Positions 33,401-39,045 of a stretch of DNA of 39,045 bases are shown piece after piece. The position numbers and the translations under genes were made by a program. The first letter of the stretch is position 1. Each line of letters opens with the position of its first letter. Source of the stretch: Lenisia limosa (lineage: Eukaryota; Breviatea); NCBI GenBank assembly GCA_001655205.1, contig LPNZ01009064.1, positions 1 to 39,045 on the forward strand. Reading direction: 5' to 3'. The notes beneath the pieces are model-generated. The model saw nothing but the letters and a program-made list of their open reading frames with translations. It was not told the origin of the DNA and did no database searches.

Positions 33401-34660
33401 CCCGCGTGCTTCGCGAATACCGTGGTCACACTTCATACGTCAACAGCATCATCCAGACTACTGATGGCACTAAGGTTGTCACTGCTTCCAGTGACGGTTC
33501 AGTTAAAGTGGGACTCGGGGGTTCAGTCTTTTTTGTTGTTGTTTTTCACCTCATTGCGTAAAACAAATAAAACACTGTTTACAAGAGTTGAACATCCTTA
33601 TTTCACTGCATAAATTTTCCAATTTTACTCTCCTTCCACCTCCCAGGTGTGGGATGCCAAAACCACCGAATGTTTATCCACTTTCAGACCCTCAGGTGCC
33701 ACTGTCAGTATGCTGCGGGTGTGTGTGTGTTTGTGTGATTGAATAAATGCTGTTCCATAAAGGGTTGGGGTCAGACATATTATTACTTTTCGCCTGAGGA
33801 ATGGATACATTATTGAAAGTACTAAATGCTTTTTCAGATGTCTACTGATTTCCTAATACCCGCAGCTGACGTTACGGTTCTCTCAGTGCACACCATCCCC
33901 AACAACCCCAATGTCATCTTTGTTGCCACTCAGACCAACAAGTGCTATTTGTTCAACCTCCAGGGCAAGGTGGGCTTGGCTTGAGAGGTGTTGTACCTTA
34001 TTGTTGCCAGTGGGGCTCGAGGGACATTGTATTGTTTTGGTTTATAACAGCTGGTTATTATCTTAACCCCCAGGTTATCCGCACCTATGAACTTGACAAC
34101 GACACCATCCAGTTTGTTTCATGTCTGCCTTCACCAAGAGGGTGAGGAGGGCTCATTACACATATTGATGTTTCACCTCATTCCAATTCCAATTGGATTG
34201 GGTGAATTTCAGTTTTCAATGAAAAGAATGGTGCAGCAGATGTAAAACAATTGACCCAGTCTTTGTCACAAATCACTTGCTTACACATCAGTGGCTTCAT
34301 TTATGGCTATGGTGATGATGGCTACATCTACTGCTTTAAGATTGATGACAGTTTGTGGGTTATTGTCCTGCAACAGTATTCCCATCTTTTCCCTGGAGGC
34401 TGTTCCTGAAGAGTGACAAGCTTATCACCCATCATTACTCCCCCCCCCCCCNNNNNNNNNNNNNNNNNNNNNNNNNNNNNNNNNNNNNNNNNNNNNNNNN
34501 NNNNNNNNNNNNNNNNGAGGAGTCCATTGGTATCGCTGTACATCCCTCCGCTGCAGTCATCGCGTCTTTTGCCAACAATGGTGGGGTTTTGATTTGTACT
34601 ATTGTTCGTGTTGGCCATTCTTACATTTCAGGTCTTCTCAAGCTCTGGTCACCAAGATAG
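30449..34660 (+). CDS. SMU1: SMU1, spliceosomal LisH/CTLH-WD40 protein
   Basis: SMU1 works with RED in spliceosome B-complex activation in the nucleus. Exon 1 (30449-30474) gives MSVEVESSD, almost the animal N-terminus. Next: 30509-30575 (Lis[21 protein letters not shown]), 30616-30690 ([20 protein letters not shown]), 31029-31097, 31194-31346, 31440-31491 ([13 protein letters not shown]), 31566-31649 ([11 protein letters not shown]), 31742-31851 (LLRG), 32087-32150. The WD repeats follow: 32264-32340 ([17 protein letters not shown]), 32661 into gap 32701-32834, 32853-32892, 33023-33080, 33176-33245 (SFDG), 33381-33507, 33647-33707, 33866-33969, 34074-34141, 34292-34350, a gap (34452-34516), 34517-34580 and 34632-34660 ([12 protein letters not shown]). 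Every testable junction keeps phase and the length (about 510 residues) fits. In an intron-dense genome this splicing factor is expected to be essential. Confidence 0.97.
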
Positions 34661-34991
34661 GTGTTTTCAATGTGTGTAATGTAGCAATTGGTGTATTCTT
34701 CATGTTGGTTTTCACAATATGGTGGTGGTAAATAAAAGCAGCAGTGCAGTTTTTGTAATTCAGAAGTGTTTAGTGGTGATTTATGGCTGTTTCGCACGCC
34801 TACACTCTCCCCACACTTTACCTCACTAAATGCAAAATGCGCCAATTTTTAAACCTTCAACCATTCATCAATCCTCACCCCTCTATTTTCTTCTTGACAA
34901 TTGTTTACTGCACCGGGCATCCTAAAATATCAAAAAAAAACTTACATACAAGATGATTGCGATATGTAAATATCATAGGGCCAAGAAGGCT
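34661..34991. other. Convergent intergenic region
   Basis: About 330 bp between the SMU1 stop and the 3' end of the Met-rich gene. AATAAA at 34730-34735 is a plausible SMU1 polyadenylation signal. A minus frame near 34880-34930 (after TTTTAG) could be an alternative last exon of the Met-rich gene. Otherwise nothing seen. Confidence 0.45.
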
Positions 34992-37900
34992 TCAACAAAC
35001 AAAAAAAAAAATCAGTTTGTAAAAAAAAACAAAAGGAACATAATATCCAAAACCAGCCCCACCTGGGCCGCCTTCCTCCTCTTCATCATCATCAAGCATA
35101 TCAGCGTCTAAGCCACCTCCCATCATGCCGTCCATCATCATTTGCATCATCATGTCCATTCCTCCAGCTATACCGTGAGTGGATTTATCTTTATTCACAA
35201 AAGCTTCTCAAAAAATACATCTGAAGTATCCCCCCCACTAGCTCCCATCATGTTCTGGAGAAGGGCCATAGGGTCCTCCATTAACTCCTCGACCGGCTTG
35301 CCTAAAAGGGTAACTGACAGCAAAAGACTGACAAAGAGAGAGCTTTAACAAGTCGCTCAGAATGCCATATTCTATATACTACATCAAAGAAGCAGCTGGC
35401 CAACCTGTTTTCTCGGACATTTCTTGGAGCATCATCTGCATCATCATTTCTTCCTTCGCATCCTTGTCGCCCTCCATCCCAGCCATTTTGTGCATCATAC
35501 CGAAATCTGCGCATTTAGCTCCCAGCCAAAGGTCGATATTATCCTCCTTTCGTATTTCATAACTATCCATGTGATATAAATGTTAGAAATGTGATTATTA
35601 TGTAACCCAAGATTCAAAAAAGGCAAGCACCAATGGAAAACCCACCACTTCTGGCTTCGATATCCTTGCCATCTTCGAACATCTTTCCAAAAGATTCACA
35701 CTCCTAAAACATCATCTATTTGTGTTGTGTAACATTTACTGTACCAATGTATAAATAGAGCGATATATTAGTACCTCAGGATAGACATTTCAGGAATTCC
35801 CTTTACCAAGTCGAACCAGGTTTCAGGAGTTAAAACAACATCACCTCCTGATGACTCGCTTTCAAGGAAAATGGCTGTGAAATAAGAAAGAGTGGAAAAT
35901 ACGTATTCCATATTCTCATTTTACCGACTTCGTATATTGTGATGAAATATACAGCACCTCTTACGGTCATAATGATCAGAGCCTCCAAGACTGGGCAACT
36001 TGGTTATGTATGCTGAATAGGTAACAAGGATGCAGTATAATATGAAATGGGGGTACGAAAGTTGTTTAGCATGTGAAAAATACAACAAATTAGTGGAAAT
36101 AATTGGGAATGAAATCGGCCAACTTTCAGGAGGGGGCGGCTTCACCCAGTTGACATTGCGGTTCAAAACGGGTTCCTCAGCTTCTCCTTCATCATCAACA
36201 TCTTCCCACTCCTCTTCTTCACCATCATCCTCCACCTCTCTAGATAATGTTAATAGATATAATCAAAGATACTTTATCCAGGAAAAAGTCTGATGTTTTA
36301 AAGGCAAATTGAAACGAAACATCCAATAAGATGACAAGGTCAAGTGATCCCTTCTACCCACTCCGCTGCTTTGTCTTCGGGCTTGGCGGTTCTAAAGGGT
36401 GAGCCCACACTAAGATTGGTATGTTAACTGAGACAACAGAATATCACAAGCTTAGAATCTCTTCATGACAGCAGTCCATTACCTTTGTTTGCAAGAGTGA
36501 TTAAACTGCTTCGATTATACCCCCCACCTCAGAGCCTTGGCATGAGCCATGAGGTAGTCGCTGTAAATAAACTCGTGCATGTTACTGGCGTCTTCCTTCC
36601 AGAAGTCTCTTGTTCTCAGAATCTGCCAGTTAAGCGAAGATGGAAGGAAAGAACAATTCAACCAAAGGCAGTCCAGAAGAGGCCAGAATAGCGCCTACCA
36701 AAGGTCCATCATAGCGGTTGTCTCCACCAGTCATCCTTATCGCCTCATATTTAGGCACACAAGGGCTACAAAGAATAAAATGAGGGGGTGGATTGAGATG
36801 AAGCTGTTGGGGCAGGCAGGTAGCGAGTGTTTTGATAATGTAGAGAATGAGTTGGAAATAGTGAAAGAACCCACATAATATCCTGCCAATTGACAGACTC
36901 CTGAAATTCAGCCAAGCGCGCCACTGTTTCATCGCTGGGCTTGTATGCTGGGTGTGTGTGGGGGGGGGGGGNNNNNNNNNNNNNNNNNNNNNNNNNNNNN
37001 NNNNNNNNNNNNNNNNNNNNNNNNNNNNNNNNNNNNNNNNNNNNNNNNNNNNNNNNNNNNNNNNNNNNNNNNNNNNNNNNNNNNNNNNNNNNNNNNNNNN
37101 NNNNNNNNNNNTCGCCTTACAACTCTGTAATGGTATTAAATAATCCATGTATTGTGTCATACCTCCAAGAGAAACCTGAGCATTGATGTAGTTGTCAGGA
37201 CGGACACATGCTTCAGCCATAGCAATGAGACTGTAGGGGGGGGGGGGTAAAATTGAAATTTTTATGAAACAAAAAAAGCCCAAATTAACTCTGTTGGGAA
37301 GGTAATGGTGAAAGCGAAAACACACCAATGTAATCTTGAACTTCAAAGCCAGTCTTCACTCCCCCACCCCCCACCTGGTGATAAAGTCCTCGTCAAGCTT
37401 AGCCTCAATGGCACGACAGAGCACAGAATGCCTATAAGCGGTTGAATCAAAATATCCACGACACTCATAACAAAATCCATTATTATTCCAATACCCACCA
37501 CAAAAGAGCTGTTCTGTATTTGAGTTGGAAGGAGTGGCACGAGTCGCCCATTTGGCTATGGAAAACGTCCTCACAAGTATCAAAGAGATCTTCTGGGAGG
37601 GGGGGTGAGGGGTAAAGGTGAATTATGAAACAAATACCAGCTCAGTTGCCTGCAGTAAACAGCACTTGAAAAGAGCTTTTTGCCAGATATAAAATGAATG
37701 TAAGCGAATACCTTCACTGATTTGCATTCTGAGGAGCTTCTCCCAACCGCCCTGCATCAATGAAAATGGGTCAATGTGCTGTAATTGAATTGGAAAAGTA
37801 ATATTAATTGGTGTGGGGGTAAAATGAAGGAAATTTCAATGAAGAATATTGGAGTAAAGATACTAACCACGAGTTGAAGAATCCGAAACTCCAAACAATC

Positions 37901-38133
37901 AAAAAACAATATAACACGCAATAACAAACATTAGACACAACCAGATGACACACAAACAAAAACAAAGCCCATCCCATCACCGCTTGATCACCCAATGAAC
38001 TGGTCTTATAAACATATCACATAGTTATGGAGTATATAATGAAGATGGCGATATATACCTCCTGGTTTTCAAGCTCTTGGCACTTCTCCAATGCAACTTC
38101 ATCGAAATCCTCAGCGCATTCATCAATCTCAAG
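34992..38133 (-). CDS. Methionine-rich acidic protein, family not recognised
   Basis: Exons, right to left: 38059-38133 (LEIDECAEDFDEVALEKCQE), 37712-37778 (HIDPFSLMQGGWEKLLRM), 37499-37592, 37375-37431, 37163-37230 (MAEACVRPDNYINAQVSLGG), a gap (36972-37111), 36875-36939, 36699-36765 (KYEAIRMTGGDNRYDGP), 36528-36622 (FWKEDASNMHEFIYSDYL), 36358-36409, 36124-36235 (EEEEWEDVDDEGEAEEPVLN), 35965-35990, 35775-35874 (TPETWFDLVKGIPEMS), 35649-35703, 35405-35546 (KEEMMMQMMLQEMSEKTG), 35239-35301, 34992-35167. Nearly all join in phase; the 26-nt exon at 35965 does not fit both sides. The C-terminus is strikingly Met-rich (MDMMMQMMMDGMMGGG), then acidic (DDDEEEEGG). The real stop may be earlier or in another exon, since the last frame runs into a poly-Phe tail. 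Upstream exons to the right are unsettled. A soluble, helical protein is suggested. Confidence 0.65.
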
Positions 38134-38387
38134 CTAAGCGGATAAATGCCAAGCAAGGGATAAATGACATGTTCACCAATCTTGTATAAATTTATGAAAC
38201 CTGCGGCCATCAAACCATTTTAGAAGACCAAACAGGGCGGGTTCTGCTCATAATGTAGCTAAAAAATAACAGGAAGTACAGTATGGTAGCAGTGGTGAGA
38301 TGGACAGTAGAAACACGAAACTAAGTAATATTGTCGCTTTTTAGCCCTTTTACAAATTCTCAATTGAGCTTGAAGACCCCCCCCCCC

Positions 38388-38496
38388 NNNNNNNNNNNNN
38401 NNNNNNNNNNNNNNNNNNNNNNNNNNNNNNNNNNNNNNNNNNNNNNNNNNNNNNNNNNNNNNNNNNNNNNNNNNNNNNNNNNNNNNNNNNNNNNNN
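38388..38496. other. Representative assembly gap; 25 N-gaps in window
   Basis: N runs are at 1877-1978, 2111-2124, 2885-2973, 3174-3385, 3905-3954, 5425-5473, 7697-7818, 8382-8524, 8995-9106, 11260-11377, 12280-12355, 12838-12967, 13282-13370, 16882-16953, 17238-17362, 19819-19933, 22963-23079, 25242-25328, 25843-25939, 26315-26447, 26645-26724, 32701-32834, 34452-34516, 36972-37111 and 38388-38496. More than half touch or nearly touch a run of C or G, and two touch poly-A. Confidence 0.95.
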
Positions 38497-38583
38497 AAGG
38501 TGCTTCAGAACGCGCGAGAAAGTGTGAAGCCTCTGTCCTTTGTAAAGTGTTGAGGCTTATTTGCAACAAAGTCAGTTCCACTG

Positions 38584-38728
38584 TGATATGACCGACTTTC
38601 AAGTCGAAATGATGAACGAAGATAACACGAGGGTTCATCCCGAGTGTATCAGAGTATCATTGAGACTTGTCGGTCAATTATCACACGAGTGGATATATGG
38701 TATCATATCACTGCGTGGAAAATGATAG
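38584..38728 (+). repeat. Longest copy of the dispersed TTTC(G/A)AGTCGAAATG repeat
   Basis: Starts TGATATGACCGAC, then TTTCAAGTCGAAATGATGAA, GATAACACGAGGGTTCATCC, GAGTGTATCAGAGTATCATT, GTCGGTCAATTATCACACGA and ends near CTGCGTGGAAAATGATAG. TGATATGACCGAC and GTCGGTCAATTATCA are imperfect inverted repeats, so the first 100 bp could fold back. Parts recur at 6511-6600 (reverse strand), 10978-11057, 11563-11606 and 14101-14170. It has no coding capacity and looks like a MITE or SINE-like family. It sits in a minus-strand intron or intergenic region. Confidence 0.85.
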
Positions 38729-38754
38729 TTCATACGTGTGAAAATTATCCAAAA

Positions 38755-38885
38755 AGGGATATGATAGGAGGTATATGATATATTATAGCTAGCTACATGT
38801 ACATGTACATTTACATGATATGATAGAGTATCTATATTACATGTAGTATATTCTATATCATATATCCAACATTTATATTTCATAT
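38755..38885. repeat. AT-rich palindromic tract
   Basis: Includes TAGCTAGCTACATGTACATG and ACATGATATGATAGAGTATC with abundant self-complementarity. It directly follows the dispersed repeat above. Confidence 0.6.
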
Positions 38886-38937
38886 ACTACTACATTTACA
38901 TTACTTCCCTATCTAAAAAGAATAGTGAGGCTTCAAC

Positions 38938-39011
38938 CTTGCGGACAACAACATGATTGATCAAAGGGGCCAACGTTTCAAAGCCCCAGTTCGTCGATAA
39001 CCGACACCCAC
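38938..39011 (-). CDS. Single exon of a minus-strand gene, possibly upstream part of the Met-rich gene
   Basis: Bounded by AG at its right (CCAAAGAG) and GT at its left on the minus strand. The only long open frame reads NWGFETLAPLINHVVVRK at its end and exits in phase 0. It is the same strand as the Met-rich gene and could be one of its early exons, about 800 bp upstream across the dispersed repeat and a gap, or a separate gene continuing off the window. A short frame near 38228-38260 (YEQNPPCL) could be a linking exon. Function unknown. Confidence 0.45.
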
Positions 39012-39045
39012 CTCTTTGGAGTAGGTCTTTGAACTTAAAAGCTCA

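Noticed and set aside
1-39045. CRISPR arrays, tRNA or rRNA genes, bacterial operons
   Set aside because: No regularly spaced direct repeats with unique spacers, no cloverleaf or rRNA-like stretches recognised, and no Shine-Dalgarno-led ORF clusters. The only tandem array (11451-11563) has near-identical spacers and is satellite-like.

Overview
The window is nuclear DNA from an intron-rich eukaryote, most likely a free-living protist. Almost every protein is split into exons of 17-280 bp by short GT-AG introns. Several genes are clear eukaryotic orthologues: site-2 protease, metaxin, a Sfp-type phosphopantetheinyl transferase, sideroflexin, a START protein and the spliceosomal WD40 protein SMU1. 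A metaxin plus a sideroflexin imply a conventional mitochondrion with an outer-membrane sorting machinery. I could not place the organism further from sequence alone. The assembly is a draft with 25 N-gaps, many of them ending at runs of 8-13 G or C, so several exons are lost or junctions unresolved.

Layout, left to right: possible gene ends at 1-481 (weak); a partial site-2 protease on minus (1092-2070); metaxin on plus (2498-5122); the phosphopantetheinyl transferase on minus (5534-7583); sideroflexin on minus (8031-11906); a START-domain lipid-transfer protein on minus (about 12582-15809); an LtaS/alkaline-phosphatase-superfamily membrane sulfatase on plus (16263-23112); a possible tiny two-exon gene (23403-23712); a Q/Y/P-repeat cysteine-rich PLAC8-like protein on plus (23917-26566); an unrecognised polytopic membrane protein on minus (27013-29416); SMU1 on plus (30449-34660); and an unrecognised methionine-rich acidic protein on minus (about 34992-38133), with one further minus exon at the right edge (38938-39011).

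The genes form no operon-like unit. They alternate in convergent and divergent pairs, as is normal in a compact eukaryotic genome. Themes that recur are membranes and lipids (S2P, START, LtaS-like enzyme, PLAC8-like, the polytopic protein) and mitochondria (metaxin, sideroflexin, possibly the phosphopantetheinyl transferase acting on acyl carrier protein). Co-location is probably incidental.

Non-genic structure is rich for so short a window: a 115-bp foldback MITE-like insertion inside a sulfatase intron; a dispersed repeat family with a TTTCGAGTCGAAATG core and a conserved tail (several copies); a CATCACGCTTATAAG repeat (three copies); a four-copy tandem array; a 35-bp tandem duplication that copies a splice donor; AT-rich palindromic tracts; and microexons of 17 and 26 bp. 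No tRNA, rRNA, CRISPR or prokaryotic element was seen. All exon models were built by eye from splice signals, phase matching and remembered family sequence patterns; no alignment or search was run.
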